DNA of 64,000 bases, taken from positions 372,001 to 436,000 of the forward strand of contig NZ_CP041970.1 of assembly GCF_009884975.1 (NCBI RefSeq), written 5' to 3'. Positions within the stretch are counted from its first letter, which is position 1; every line of letters starts with the position of its first letter. The position numbers and the translations under genes are program-made. The notes beneath the pieces were generated by a model that saw only the letters and a list, made by a program, of their open reading frames with translations, ran no database searches and was not told the origin of the DNA. This stretch comes from Acinetobacter dispersus (GTDB lineage Bacteria > Pseudomonadota > Gammaproteobacteria > Pseudomonadales > Moraxellaceae). Of the stretch, positions 35,802 to 44,821 are shown piece by piece.

Positions 35802-36437
35802 TTACATAAAATAGGGGCGATTTGCATCTGTATTGGGCTTGTTCACGCCTAAGTTATCCCGTGAGGCAAAGCTTGGTGTTTGTATGATTTTGACCACTAA
35901 GGCTGCGACACTTTTACGTGAAACAACCGTGCCTTTAAAGTCTTCATTACGCGCGGTGGTTTCATAATCAATTTCATCTTCATCCATGAGCCACGCAGCA
36001 CGTAAAATACTATAATTCAGATCAGAAGCCTCTAATAAATCGGCTGCTTTACGGTATGGGCCAAGGTATTTGCCAATTTCATTCTGATTCCATTCACCAA
36101 ATTTACCTTTGACTTCATCATAAATGCCTAAGGAATTAATCAAAATAATGCGCTGAACACCTGCACTGTGCATGGCTGAAATAATATTTTTTGTTTGTTG
36201 TTCTAATTCACCAGCAAGGTTGGCGTAAACAATATCTTGCCCTTGTACAGCCTGCTTTAATTGCTCCAGATTCAAAACATTAGCTTCGATGACTTTTGCA
36301 TTGGCTGGCACATTAGTTCCTAATTTCTTTGCATCACGCACCAATAACGTTTGGGTCAGGTTAGGTTCATTTGCCAATATCTCGATGACCCATTGAGCAA
36401 TTTGACCTGATGCACCAAGTACTAATACATTTTTCAT
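35802..36437 (-). CDS. NAD(P)-binding protein of the NmrA/atypical SDR type
   Basis: A 211-residue Rossmann-fold protein from ATG 36437, with AAGG upstream on the minus strand. The glycine motif [12 protein letters not shown] is at about 5-16. It lacks the classical YxxxK dyad and resembles SDR_a5 / NmrA-like proteins that bind NAD(P) and may act as redox sensors or reductases. It lies between azoR and the metallo-hydrolase. A single good AGGCAA box and a degenerate partner lie upstream. Confidence 0.82.
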   Translation of the reverse strand: MKNVLVLGASGQIAQWVIEILANEPNLTQTLLVRDAKKLGTNVPANAKVIEANVLNLEQLKQAVQGQDIVYANLAGELEQQTKNIISAMHSAGVQRIILINSLGIYDEVKGKFGEWNQNEIGKYLGPYRKAADLLEASDLNYSILRAAWLMDEDEIDYETTARNEDFKGTVVSRKSVAALVVKIIQTPSFASRDNLGVNKPNTDANRPYFM

Positions 36438-36514
36438 TTTTAACGACCTTTGTTTAAGATTCATCATTTAAGAAAAGGCATGTGGATGTCATTTTCTTGA
36501 TCTTTGATGATTTT

Positions 36515-36571
36515 ATTTAAGCCTAAAAACACGAAACGAATTGACCTGAAATGCTCAGTTGTTTGCCTAAT
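36515..36571 (-). promoter_or_regulatory. weak match to the paired AraC boxes
   Basis: On the minus strand ATTAGGCAA (36571-36563) is followed 21 bases later by TTCAGGTCA (36550-36542), and TTAAAT (36520-36515) begins 30 bases further on. Spacing fits the other three sites but the second box is degenerate. Confidence 0.3.
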
Positions 36572-36603
36572 TTGATGAGCTTGTCGATTTTTGCAATATC
36601 CAT

Positions 36604-36628
36604 AAAAAAGCCCCATCGAAATGAGGCT
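36604..36628 (-). terminator. intrinsic terminator for the minus-strand metallo-hydrolase
   Basis: On the minus strand AGCCTCAT-TTCG-ATGGGGCT forms an 8-bp stem (one T-G pair) with a TTCG tetraloop and six T after it, about 20 bases past the gene's stop. Confidence 0.85.
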
Positions 36629-36649
36629 GATATAACAATCATGATTGAA

Positions 36650-37771
36650 TTAGCGAATATTCTTCCACCACTGTTTAAAGGATTGGCGATCATTATCCAG
36701 TTCAACCAATTCACCAATCATTGGTGTAGCAAGACGATATTTCCTGCTTTGTGAATATTCGACAATACGGGTAATTGGCTCGTACCAAGCATGTTTAGCC
36801 AAACTGAATTTTGAATGATGTACGGGAATCATATTACGTGCCTTCAATTCCTCCGTGGCCTGAGCCACTTCATCTGGATGGCAATGCACTGAACGCCAAG
36901 CAGCATCATATTGCCCATTTTCCATCAAGGCCCAATCAAAGGGACCGTATTTCTGTCCAATCTCGACAAAGTGTTTGCCATAGCCACCATCACCTGTATA
37001 GAAAATCTTTTTATGTGGGGACTGAATTACAAAGGAAACCCAAAGGTTTTTACCGCCATCTAAAGCGCGGCGAGAGTCATGATGGGTAGTTTCAGTGATA
37101 ATGGTGATCCCATCATCAAACTCGATTCTGTCACCCCAGTCTCTTTCAATCAGTTTCTCTTTGGGATAACCCCAATATTCAAAATGTTCACCTACACCTA
37201 GACCTGTAATTACATATTTGACTTTGTCTTTAAGTTTAAGTGTGGTTTCGTAATCCAGATGATCATAGTGGTCATGTGAAATCAGCAAATAATCAATGTC
37301 AGGTAAATCTTCAACCTTATAAATATCTGTCCCTTTATAGGCACGAGTACCCCAAGGGAAAGGGGACGCTTTGCCACTCATGACAGGGTCGATCAAGAAT
37401 GTTTTACCATGCAGTTGCATAAATACAGAAGAATGACCAAACCAAATAATGACATCTTGTTTAGGATCAAGAGCGAGGAGATTGGTTTTAATGGAGGGAA
37501 TTGGATCGATGGGGTTACGATGCGGAATGGTTTTGATAAAGGTTTTGTAGAGTTCTACCACAATATTTGAGCCTTCGCTCATGCCTGATTTTTCGATGAG
37601 ATTACGGAATTGGCCTTGTCGATAATTGGGAGAACTCTCGATTAATTGTAGGCGTTGACCAGAAGGGATTTTACCAAATAGGGGTTGTTGGGCATACATG
37701 GCACTGCCAGCAATGAGCAGAACGACAGCGATAGCAAAAAGAATAAGCATAGAGAGCGTCAACCTTTTCAT
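36650..37771 (-). CDS. NAPE-PLD/UlaG-like metallo-beta-lactamase-fold hydrolase
   Basis: A 373-residue protein from ATG 37771; the longer frame to 37813 begins with TTG. The N-terminus has a hydrophobic anchor or signal (LSMLILFAIAVVLLIAGSAMYA). The catalytic core has LISHDHYDHLD (HxHxDH) near the middle, TTHHDSRR, YTGDGGYG and VHHSKFSLA. This pattern is typical of N-acyl-phosphatidylethanolamine phospholipase D-like enzymes that cleave phosphodiester or lactone bonds. It is periplasmic or membrane anchored. Its promoter carries the same paired boxes as the OYE and hydrolase genes. Confidence 0.85.
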   Translation of the reverse strand: MKRLTLSMLILFAIAVVLLIAGSAMYAQQPLFGKIPSGQRLQLIESSPNYRQGQFRNLIEKSGMSEGSNIVVELYKTFIKTIPHRNPIDPIPSIKTNLLALDPKQDVIIWFGHSSVFMQLHGKTFLIDPVMSGKASPFPWGTRAYKGTDIYKVEDLPDIDYLLISHDHYDHLDYETTLKLKDKVKYVITGLGVGEHFEYWGYPKEKLIERDWGDRIEFDDGITIITETTHHDSRRALDGGKNLWVSFVIQSPHKKIFYTGDGGYGKHFVEIGQKYGPFDWALMENGQYDAAWRSVHCHPDEVAQATEELKARNMIPVHHSKFSLAKHAWYEPITRIVEYSQSRKYRLATPMIGELVELDNDRQSFKQWWKNIR

Positions 37772-37824
37772 TTGAGCATTCGATACAACAGTAATAAAAA
37801 GTAAAAGCGACAAAATGATGAAAT

Positions 37825-37881
37825 ATTGTCTAAAAGTCGACGAATGAAAACTTGCCTATTGTTATTGAATATTTGCCTAAA
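37825..37881 (-). promoter_or_regulatory. paired 21-bp-spaced AraC boxes and promoter of the metallo-hydrolase
   Basis: On the minus strand TTTAGGCAA (37881-37873) and AATAGGCAA (37860-37852) are 21 bases apart. GACAAT (37830-37825) begins 30 bases after the second box starts and can serve as a -10 element. The layout equals the sites at 28073 and 30357. Confidence 0.6.
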
Positions 37882-38031
37882 CTAACGAGAAATGTATTCT
37901 TAATTATGCAATTGGATTTGTATTGGCGTGATTGAGCAAAAGGAAGTCATTTAGGGGGACTTGGTTTATGCTAGACTATGCGATGTTACAGTATTGCAAA
38001 TGACTGTGAATCAAGAGAATGAGTAGGTAAG

Positions 38032-38679
38032 ATGATCGGGCAGCAGAGAAACATATTGGCAACTTTGGGAATCGATGTTTGGATTCCTAGAGAAGTGGTA
38101 TGTCAAAAAAATACTGCACCGAACTTATGGCGAGATCAAGTGGTTGATGAGGTCTCACAATCGACAGTACTTGCATTAGATTCGGCACTGATTGTTGAAG
38201 AGACTCCAGTTACACCTGTACATACGCCGCCAATTACCGAAATTGAAATACCTCAACAGACGAAAGTTGTTGTAGAGCCTGTCGCTAAAGAAGCTGTCGT
38301 TGAAAAAGAACAGATTGTTATTACGGCTCAGATTCAGGCTCTTGAGTTGCAAATGTATGTTTTGGACAACTGTGCCATTTTATTAGAAAGTAGCCAGTTG
38401 AATGATGCAGAACAGCAATTATGGCAAAATATTCAAAAAGCAAGATTGGGTCAATACGCAGAGTTGAAATGGCCATTTCCCTTGGCCGCTTTTCAGGAAA
38501 GCAGAGGGCTGTCTTCGTATATTCAAGGTTTTATCGATGCCACTGCGACCAATAAGAAAATATTATGCTTAGGTCAACTGGACTTTATCCAGCATTCTAA
38601 TATATTACATTTAGCGAGTTTAGAAGAAATGATTGCTCAACCGCTTTTGAAAAGACGGTTGTGGCAACTTATGCAATAA
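38032..38679 (+). CDS. conserved hypothetical protein, HolD (DNA polymerase III psi)-like
   Basis: A 215-residue soluble protein. The first 25 residues (QQRNILATLGIDVWIPRE) resemble the N-terminal LGIxxW motif of DNA polymerase III psi subunits. The C-terminus (KILCLGQLDFIQHSNILHLASLEEMIAQPLLKRRLWQLM) resembles the core of psi, which ends in a leucine-rich helix. A proline/valine/glutamate-rich linker (about 55-95) separates the two parts. Psi is poorly conserved, so this is a family guess, not an identification. It precedes a 2-hydroxyacid dehydrogenase gene by 16 bases in a probable operon. Confidence 0.55.
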   Translation: MIGQQRNILATLGIDVWIPREVVCQKNTAPNLWRDQVVDEVSQSTVLALDSALIVEETPVTPVHTPPITEIEIPQQTKVVVEPVAKEAVVEKEQIVITAQIQALELQMYVLDNCAILLESSQLNDAEQQLWQNIQKARLGQYAELKWPFPLAAFQESRGLSSYIQGFIDATATNKKILCLGQLDFIQHSNILHLASLEEMIAQPLLKRRLWQLMQ

Positions 38680-38695
38680 AGAACGGAATGTAATA

Positions 38696-39661
38696 ATGAA
38701 GAAAGTCGTTGTATTCAGCCAAATAGATCAGGATGTTTTAGTAAAGTTACAGCAAGATTATCAGGTGGTGGTCCTTAACCCGAAGCTTGGTGATATCAAC
38801 GAACAGATTCGAACTGAGGTGGTTGATGCTGATGCCATGATTGGCGCAGGGCGTTTACTGAATGAAAGCAATTTAGCTCCCGCACAAAAACTCAAAGTTA
38901 TTTCTACGGTTTCCGTTGGCTACGACAACTACGATGTCGACTATCTCAATAAAAAGAAAATTTGGCTTGCCAATACCCCACATGTACTGACAGAAACGAC
39001 CGCTGATCTTGCATTTACATTATTGCTCAGTGCAGCACGTAAAATTCCATCATTAGATGCATGGACCAAGCAGGGTCAATGGAAACGAACCGTTTCAACT
39101 GAACAATTCGGTGTTGATGTGTTCGGGAAAACCTTGGGCATTATTGGCTTGGGTAATATTGGAGCTGCCATTGCCCGTCGCGGTTTCTATGGTTTCAATA
39201 TGAATATTTTGTACCATAATCGCCGTGAAAAGATCGAAATTGCACAGGCATTTAATGCGCAATATCGTGACTTAGATCAGTTGTTACAACAGTCTGATTT
39301 CATTGTGGTTGCGGTTGATTTAAATACTGAATCTAAGGCGCTGATTGGTGCAGAGCAGTTTAATTTAATGCAGAAACATGCAGTGTTTGTGAATATTGCT
39401 CGCGGTTCGGTGGTGGATGAAGACGCACTGATTCAAGCCTTACAGCAAAACAAAATCTTTGCAGCTGGTCTAGATGTTTATACCAAAGAACCTTTGCAAA
39501 GCTCTCCTTTATTCGAATTAGCAAATGCAGTGACAGTACCGCATCTGGGCTCTGCAACAGCAGAAACACGCAAAAAAATGGTTGATCTGGCTTATCAGAA
39601 TCTGATTGATGCATTGGAAGATCGTACACCTCGCTATTTGGTGAATCCAAAGTTCGAATAA
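38696..39661 (+). CDS. ghrB: D-isomer-specific 2-hydroxyacid dehydrogenase (GhrB-like)
   Basis: A 321-residue enzyme with substrate-binding halves around a Rossmann domain. The NAD(P) motif is GLGNIGAAIARR. The catalytic arginine lies in NIARGSVVDEDAL, the glutamate in VYTKEP, and the histidine in VPHLGSAT. These enzymes reduce glyoxylate, hydroxypyruvate or 2-ketogluconate; the length matches E. coli GhrB (324). The exact substrate is inferred. Confidence 0.85.
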   Translation: MKKVVVFSQIDQDVLVKLQQDYQVVVLNPKLGDINEQIRTEVVDADAMIGAGRLLNESNLAPAQKLKVISTVSVGYDNYDVDYLNKKKIWLANTPHVLTETTADLAFTLLLSAARKIPSLDAWTKQGQWKRTVSTEQFGVDVFGKTLGIIGLGNIGAAIARRGFYGFNMNILYHNRREKIEIAQAFNAQYRDLDQLLQQSDFIVVAVDLNTESKALIGAEQFNLMQKHAVFVNIARGSVVDEDALIQALQQNKIFAAGLDVYTKEPLQSSPLFELANAVTVPHLGSATAETRKKMVDLAYQNLIDALEDRTPRYLVNPKFE

Positions 39662-39771
39662 TTGCTTACAATGCAGACAACTTGATTGCTGCATTATTGT
39701 GCGGCTCCATCTTTTTAAGTTGATTAATATTGGTACACTTGCGCCCTTTGTGATTTCGTGTCGGGGTGTCT

Positions 39772-40359
39772 GTGTTCGAGAAATTAGCTGAACAAAGTTT
39801 GGGCTTAATGGGTTGGGAAATCGACAATCATTGGGATTTAAACATTGACCAATGTGTCATGATTGCTGCCCCGCATACCAGCAACTGGGATGCTTTATAT
39901 GCGCGTTTGGCGTTAAAAGCGTTGGGCGTTAATGTACGCTTGACCATTAAAGACAGCTATATGAAATTTCCATTTGGGCCATTTGTTCGTGCAATTGGCG
40001 GCATCGGGATTGATCGTACTGTCAAACAAGAAGGGCAAGCGCGACCAAGTATGGTCCAGCTGATGAGTGACCTGTTCAAAACTCATCCTAAGTTAGTCAT
40101 GCTTGTGACTCCAGAAGGGACGCGTGCTAAACAAGAGCAATGGAAAACAGGTTTTTATCACGTTGCAATAACAGCGGGTGTGCCGATTGCACTTGCGTAT
40201 ATGGATTATGCCAAGAAAAAAACGGGTGTAGGAAAAATTGTTTACCCTACAGGTGATTATGAAAAAGATATGACTGAAATTATGTCTTTTTATGCAAACA
40301 TCAATGCCAAATTCCCAGAAAAATTTAGTGTAGATCAACGTTACGTTGCGGCAGAGTAA
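39772..40359 (+). CDS. lysophospholipid/1-acylglycerol-3-phosphate acyltransferase family protein
   Basis: A protein of about 195 residues. The acyltransferase block I HTSNWD (HxxxxD) is near residue 37, a glycine-rich IGGIGIDR follows, and the EGTR motif lies in TPEGTRAKQEQWK. There is no long membrane segment, so it is probably a peripheral membrane enzyme transferring acyl groups to a glycerophosphate or lipid acceptor. GTG 39772 is preferred with GGGG five bases upstream; GTG 39766 overlaps that sequence. Confidence 0.85.
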   Translation: MFEKLAEQSLGLMGWEIDNHWDLNIDQCVMIAAPHTSNWDALYARLALKALGVNVRLTIKDSYMKFPFGPFVRAIGGIGIDRTVKQEGQARPSMVQLMSDLFKTHPKLVMLVTPEGTRAKQEQWKTGFYHVAITAGVPIALAYMDYAKKKTGVGKIVYPTGDYEKDMTEIMSFYANINAKFPEKFSVDQRYVAAE

Positions 40360-40484
40360 TCCGGCTGATTTCAAAAATCATAAGATAAGGCAGGATTTCT
40401 CTGCCTTTTATAACACTTTGTTGCAAATTTCTCCTATTTTCGATGCTATATTAAATTTCTTTATTAAAATCATAGAGAAACCAC

Positions 40485-41927
40485 TTGAGATCGTTGCTGC
40501 TCACCTGTGGCTTATTGGCCACAACTCAATTGAGTCACACTGAGGTCTTTTTACCTTCCCATACGGCTGGGCAAACAGAAGTGCCTGAAATTGGCAGCGG
40601 TATAGGTTTACTTGATCAACAAAAAGAAAAATTCATTGGTGAAAAAGTCTATCGTGAAGTACATCGGCAAATGCCCACAGTGCAAGATGCATGGTTGGAA
40701 GGTCAGTTTTTTCAAGTATTTTCAGGCATTCTCAGCCAGACTCAACTGGGTCAACCGATTGGCTTGGTGATTATCAAAGATCCTCAAATTAATGCCTTTG
40801 CTGTTCCTGGTGGTCTATTTGCATTGAATACGGGTTTGATTACTTCAGCTAAGAATCTGGATGAGATTGCTGGTGTCATGGCGCATGAGATTGCACACGT
40901 ATCACAGCGTCACTATAGCCGCTCTCAAGAAGCATTTAAGGGTCAGGGCTTGCTTGCATTAGCGGGAATTCTTGTTGGCGCAGCTATTGCATCTCAAGCC
41001 GACGGCAATGCGGGTGCAGCCGTAATGATGGGTACTCAAGCCGCATTGATGGATAAGCAGTTGAGTTATAGTCGTAATCAGGAACGTGAAGCGGATCGTA
41101 TCGGTATGCAGTTTATGTCTGCGGCAGGTTATAACCCACAAAGTATGGCAGATTACTTCGAAACCATGCATCGAGCGACCAGCCGAGTTAGTTTTTTACC
41201 TGATTTTTGGTTTACTCATCCACTAACAACAGAACGTATGAGTGAAGCACGTCTGCGCGCCAATCAACTTCCTAAAGTAAAGTCTAAAATTTATGATCTT
41301 GATTTTGAAATTCTAAAGCTTTACACCTTGGTGGTGTCGAATCAGGCGACTGAAATTCAATTACAGTCACTGGCAAATCAGAAAAATACAGCTGCACAAT
41401 TAGCACTGAGCAAGTTTTATCTGGAGCAGGGCGATTATGCACAAGCTCAGGCCAATTTAGATTTGGTGAAGACTAAACTTCAGAATCATGTACTTGTACC
41501 GCTGATTCAAACCGATATCTATTTAGGTCAAAATAAATTGGATCAGGCTTTTAATAGTATTAATCCAATTCAAAAAACCATGCCTGAGAATCGAGCTTTA
41601 TCTTATAAATTGGCAGAGGTGCTGATTCGACAAAAGCAAGTTGCACAGGCACAAACATTGGTGCAACGTTTTATTCATAAAAACCAACGTGATATTGAGG
41701 GTTGGCAATTGTTGCAACAGGCAACCAATTTAGATAAAAGTTCACCTTTGCAAGCCGTTAATGTATTGGGTTATCGGGCAGAGGCCGAATATTGGTCAGG
41801 CTATGAAGAAAATGCGATTAAGTCGATGTTACATGCGCAACGTCTGGCAAAAGGCAATGTCGCGATGTCGGCTAAGATTGACGCTCGGTTAAAACAAATG
41901 CAAGATGAGCGACGTATGAGGCTTTAG
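40485..41927 (+). CDS. periplasmic M48 metalloprotease with TPR domain (BepA-like)
   Basis: A 480-residue exported protein. TTG 40485 is the only possible start, since an in-frame stop lies 12 bases before it, and it gives a signal peptide (RSLLLTCGLLATTQLSHT). The zinc motif HEIAH is near residue 136 with a downstream READRIG glutamate. A C-terminal TPR-like region spans about 270-470. BepA-type proteases degrade or chaperone misassembled outer-membrane proteins such as LptD. It has no obvious operon partner. Confidence 0.9.
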   Translation: MRSLLLTCGLLATTQLSHTEVFLPSHTAGQTEVPEIGSGIGLLDQQKEKFIGEKVYREVHRQMPTVQDAWLEGQFFQVFSGILSQTQLGQPIGLVIIKDPQINAFAVPGGLFALNTGLITSAKNLDEIAGVMAHEIAHVSQRHYSRSQEAFKGQGLLALAGILVGAAIASQADGNAGAAVMMGTQAALMDKQLSYSRNQEREADRIGMQFMSAAGYNPQSMADYFETMHRATSRVSFLPDFWFTHPLTTERMSEARLRANQLPKVKSKIYDLDFEILKLYTLVVSNQATEIQLQSLANQKNTAAQLALSKFYLEQGDYAQAQANLDLVKTKLQNHVLVPLIQTDIYLGQNKLDQAFNSINPIQKTMPENRALSYKLAEVLIRQKQVAQAQTLVQRFIHKNQRDIEGWQLLQQATNLDKSSPLQAVNVLGYRAEAEYWSGYEENAIKSMLHAQRLAKGNVAMSAKIDARLKQMQDERRMRL

Positions 41928-41958
41928 ATAATCATTAAAACAATTAAAGGAAAGACAC

Positions 41959-42324
41959 ATGGTTAAAGGACAATGTTTGTGTGGAGTAGTGCAGTATCAA
42001 TATCATGGGGAAATTGAAAACAGTATTTTATGTTACTGCACTGATTGCCAACAAGCACAAGGTTCTATCGCGGGTTGGAATAGCCCAATTGATCAAACTC
42101 AATTTGAGCTTATTTCTGGGCAAGAGCAACTGAAAGAATATTTTCATACCCCGAATAAGGCACGGGTATTTTGTCAAAACTGTGCCAGTCCACTTTATTC
42201 CTATCGTACGGATTTACTCAATATTATTCGTTTACGTCTGGGTACGGTAACAGAAGGGAATATACCAGCTCCGACAGAAGAATTTTTTCTGGAGCATAAA
42301 CCAAATTTTATTGAATTGAGATAA
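41959..42324 (+). CDS. GFA/CENP-V family zinc protein
   Basis: A 121-residue protein with the zinc ligands of the glutathione-dependent formaldehyde-activating (GFA/Mss4-like) family: CLCGVVQY, CYCTDCQQAQG and FCQNCASPL. AAGGAAAG precedes the ATG. Members bind zinc and are mostly uncharacterised; a role in S-hydroxymethyl-glutathione formation is known only for a few. It follows the protease gene by 31 bases. Confidence 0.88.
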   Translation: MVKGQCLCGVVQYQYHGEIENSILCYCTDCQQAQGSIAGWNSPIDQTQFELISGQEQLKEYFHTPNKARVFCQNCASPLYSYRTDLLNIIRLRLGTVTEGNIPAPTEEFFLEHKPNFIELR

Positions 42325-42364
42325 GATGGCGTGCGTAAGCAAGAGCTGAGAAGTTAAAAGATTT

Positions 42365-42724
42365 ATGAACAAAATTTTAGTTTTTATTTTTGCGATAAGC
42401 AGTGTGGGGATCAGCTCAGCGGCTTCCGTTGAACAATATGTAAACTCGGTGGATAAAATTCGTGGCGTCTATGCGCAAGATATTCGTAGCTTTTTGCGGA
42501 GTCTGAATCCACAAACCTCACAGTTTACACCTGAGCAGCAAGCGAAATATTGTCAAATTAATCAGCGCTATATTCAAGATATGTCTGATGCGATTGAGCA
42601 AAACCGCTCATCATTACCGCAACAGTATGCAGGTATGACCAAGCAAGATTTGATTAAACAGGTGTCTGAATCGAAAGAGATGCAAATGCTTTCGAAATAT
42701 AATGTTCAGTGTGATTTTAAATAA
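42365..42724 (+). CDS. small exported hypothetical protein
   Basis: A 119-residue protein with a signal peptide (MNKILVFIFAISSVGISSAA). The mature part is mostly helical and hydrophilic with two cysteines (KYCQINQRY and the C-terminal NVQCDFK), suggesting one disulfide in the periplasm. No family is recognised. A terminator follows. Confidence 0.7.
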   Translation: MNKILVFIFAISSVGISSAASVEQYVNSVDKIRGVYAQDIRSFLRSLNPQTSQFTPEQQAKYCQINQRYIQDMSDAIEQNRSSLPQQYAGMTKQDLIKQVSESKEMQMLSKYNVQCDFK

Positions 42725-42734
42725 AAGAAAGACT

Positions 42735-42767
42735 TTGGGTTCATTGTAGAAATGAATCCAATTTTTT
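42735..42767 (+). terminator. intrinsic terminator
   Basis: TTGGGTTCATT pairs with AATGAATCCAA (one G-U pair) around a five-base loop and is followed by six T. Confidence 0.85.
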
Positions 42768-42802
42768 AATGCAGTTGAATATATAAAGGAGAGTTAAGCA
42801 GA

Positions 42803-43249
42803 TTAGCTTAATTTTGCTTTAATTTTGGCAGATACTTGTGCAGGATCGGCACGCCCGGCTATGATCGGACGTAGAGAATTCATCACCTTACCCATATCTT
42901 TCATGCTAGTAGCTTCTTGAGCAGCAATCGTTTGCTCAATGATGGAATCAAGTTCTTCCTCAGTCATAGCTGCTGGTAGAAATTGAGAAATAACCTCAAC
43001 TTCGGCTTGTTCCTTACTAGCTAAATCATCTCGACCAGCGCCAGAAAAGGCCTTGATCGATTCTTTACGTTGTTTAATTTGCTTTTCAATGACCGCAAGA
43101 ACCTGAGCATCGTCAAGCTCAATGCGCTCATCGACTTCGATTTGCTTAATTGCTGCCTGTACACCACGAATAACCGTTACTGTTGCCATATCTTTGGCAC
43201 GCATTGAATTTTTTAACACGTCAGTAATTTGGTTTTTTAAAGTATTCAT
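42803..43249 (-). CDS. yqeY: GatB/YqeY domain-containing protein
   Basis: A 148-residue protein from ATG 43249, preceded by a GAAGAGA ribosome site; an in-frame start at 43267 is less likely. It matches YqeY in length and motifs (VIRGVQAAIKQIEVDER, EKQIKQRKESIKAF, MKDMGKVMNSLRP). YqeY resembles the tRNA-binding tail of the GatB amidotransferase, but its function is not settled. It follows rpsU by 29 bases, a common pairing. Confidence 0.93.
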   Translation of the reverse strand: MNTLKNQITDVLKNSMRAKDMATVTVIRGVQAAIKQIEVDERIELDDAQVLAVIEKQIKQRKESIKAFSGAGRDDLASKEQAEVEVISQFLPAAMTEEELDSIIEQTIAAQEATSMKDMGKVMNSLRPIIAGRADPAQVSAKIKAKLS

Positions 43250-43278
43250 AGTCTCTTCAGCAGTCAATCACAAATTAA

Positions 43279-43494
43279 TTAGTAAAGGCGAGTAGTACGT
43301 ACAGATTCGCGAGTCAATTTCTTTTGATAACGCTTAACTGCAGCAGCTTTTTTACGCTTACGTTCTTGAGTTGGTTTCTCATAGAATTCGCGCTTACGAA
43401 CGTCAGCTAAAACACCAGCTTTTTCGCATGAACGTTTGAAACGACGGATAGCTACGTCTACTGGTTCGCCTTCTTTCAACTTAACTTGTGGCAT
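43279..43494 (-). CDS. rpsU: 30S ribosomal protein S21
   Basis: A 71-residue basic protein with the S21 signature ([16 protein letters not shown]) and a lysine/arginine-rich C-terminal half. It sits on the small ribosomal subunit near the anti-Shine-Dalgarno region. AGAGGA precedes the ATG. It heads a transcript with yqeY and is divergent from tsaD, an arrangement common in gammaproteobacteria. Confidence 0.98.
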   Translation of the reverse strand: MPQVKLKEGEPVDVAIRRFKRSCEKAGVLADVRKREFYEKPTQERKRKKAAAVKRYQKKLTRESVRTTRLY

Positions 43495-43562
43495 GTAAAA
43501 TCCTCTAAGATGATGGATATGATCTAACGCACTATTGCACTAGATCGCAAGTGAAGGTCAGT

Positions 43563-43591
43563 ATTTTACTCATTTACAACTCAGATCACAA
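43563..43591 (-). promoter_or_regulatory. candidate sigma-70 promoter of rpsU
   Basis: On the minus strand TTGTGA (43591-43586), a 17-base spacer and TAAAAT (43568-43563) form a good promoter about 70 bases before rpsU. It overlaps the promoter proposed for tsaD on the other strand. Confidence 0.5.
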
Positions 43592-43600
43592 GTCTATAAT
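43573..43600 (+). promoter_or_regulatory. candidate sigma-70 promoter of tsaD
   Basis: TTTACA (43573-43578), a 16-base spacer and a perfect TATAAT (43595-43600) lie 40 bases before the tsaD start. Confidence 0.55.
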
Positions 43601-43639
43601 AGCTCGGATATTATTTTTGATCGTTGTAAAGGCAGTTTA

Positions 43640-44647
43640 ATGATTGTTTTGGGCTTAGAAACTTCGTGTGATGAAACTGGGTTAGCACTCTATGATAGCG
43701 AGCTCGGCTTACGTGGACAGGTTTTGTATAGCCAAATTAAACTGCATGCAGAATATGGTGGTGTTGTACCAGAATTGGCTTCACGTGACCATGTTCGAAA
43801 AATGATTCCTTTAATTAATCAGTTGCTTGAGCAAAGTGGTGTCAAGAAACAAGAGATTGATGCAGTTGCTTATACTCGTGGACCTGGTTTAATGGGTGCA
43901 CTGATGACAGGTGCATTGTTTGGTCGTACCTTGGCATTTGCATTGAATAAGCCTGCAATTGGTGTGCATCATATGGAAGGTCATATGCTTGCACCATTAC
44001 TTTCGGAAACTCCACCGGAATTTCCGTTTGTAGCGTTACTGGTTTCTGGTGGACATAGCCAATTAATGGCAGCTTACGGTATTGGTCAATATGAACTACT
44101 GGGTGAGTCGATTGATGATGCTGCAGGTGAAGCCTTTGATAAAGTCGCAAAAATGATGAAATTGCCTTACCCGGGCGGTCCAAATATTGCGAAGTTAGCC
44201 TTGCAAGGTGACCCGCAAGCGTTTGAATTTCCGCGCCCGATGTTGCATCAAGGTTTAAACTTCTCATTTAGTGGTTTGAAAACTGCTGTTTCAGTACAGT
44301 TGAAAAAGTTGGGTGAAGAAAATCGAGATGCTGATGTGGCAGCGTCTTTTCAAGAAGCGATTGTGGATACATTGGTTAAAAAATCCGTGAAAGCTTTAAA
44401 ACAAACAGGTCTAAAACGTTTAGTGATTGCAGGTGGGGTGAGTGCCAATCTGCGTTTGCGTGAACAATTAGAAACGTCATTGGCAAAGATCAAAGCTCAA
44501 GTTTATTACGCTGAACCAGCTTTATGTACAGATAATGGTGCCATGATTGCTTTTGCTGGATATCAGCGTTTAAAAGCAGGACAACAGGATAATTTGGCTG
44601 TGACAACCACACCGAGATGGCCAATGACTGAGTTACAACCGACCTAA
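43640..44647 (+). CDS. tsaD: tRNA N6-threonylcarbamoyladenosine biosynthesis protein TsaD
   Basis: A 335-residue Kae1/TsaD protein. It transfers threonylcarbamoyl to A37 of ANN-decoding tRNAs together with TsaB and TsaE. Motifs are [11 protein letters not shown] at the N-terminus, the metal-binding [30 protein letters not shown], and [12 protein letters not shown] near the C-terminus. Length is standard. It is divergent from rpsU. Confidence 0.97.
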   Translation: MIVLGLETSCDETGLALYDSELGLRGQVLYSQIKLHAEYGGVVPELASRDHVRKMIPLINQLLEQSGVKKQEIDAVAYTRGPGLMGALMTGALFGRTLAFALNKPAIGVHHMEGHMLAPLLSETPPEFPFVALLVSGGHSQLMAAYGIGQYELLGESIDDAAGEAFDKVAKMMKLPYPGGPNIAKLALQGDPQAFEFPRPMLHQGLNFSFSGLKTAVSVQLKKLGEENRDADVAASFQEAIVDTLVKKSVKALKQTGLKRLVIAGGVSANLRLREQLETSLAKIKAQVYYAEPALCTDNGAMIAFAGYQRLKAGQQDNLAVTTTPRWPMTELQPT

Positions 44648-44821
44648 GATATCACTCGTAATTTTGTTTGGATGCTATGCTTAAAGCCAATCCTCATTAT
44701 TATTTTATTTAAAAATCAGATCATTCATTTTTATGCAGGCTGCGGTGACAGTTTAGAGTCACTGCTATCTTGTTAAATTATTTATTTTTGGTGAGCTAAA
44801 ACTCATCGTGGAGTATAGACG

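Noticed and set aside
40346..40543. 65-codon ORF before the M48 protease
   Set aside because: It overlaps the signal peptide of the protease in another frame and has no ribosome site.
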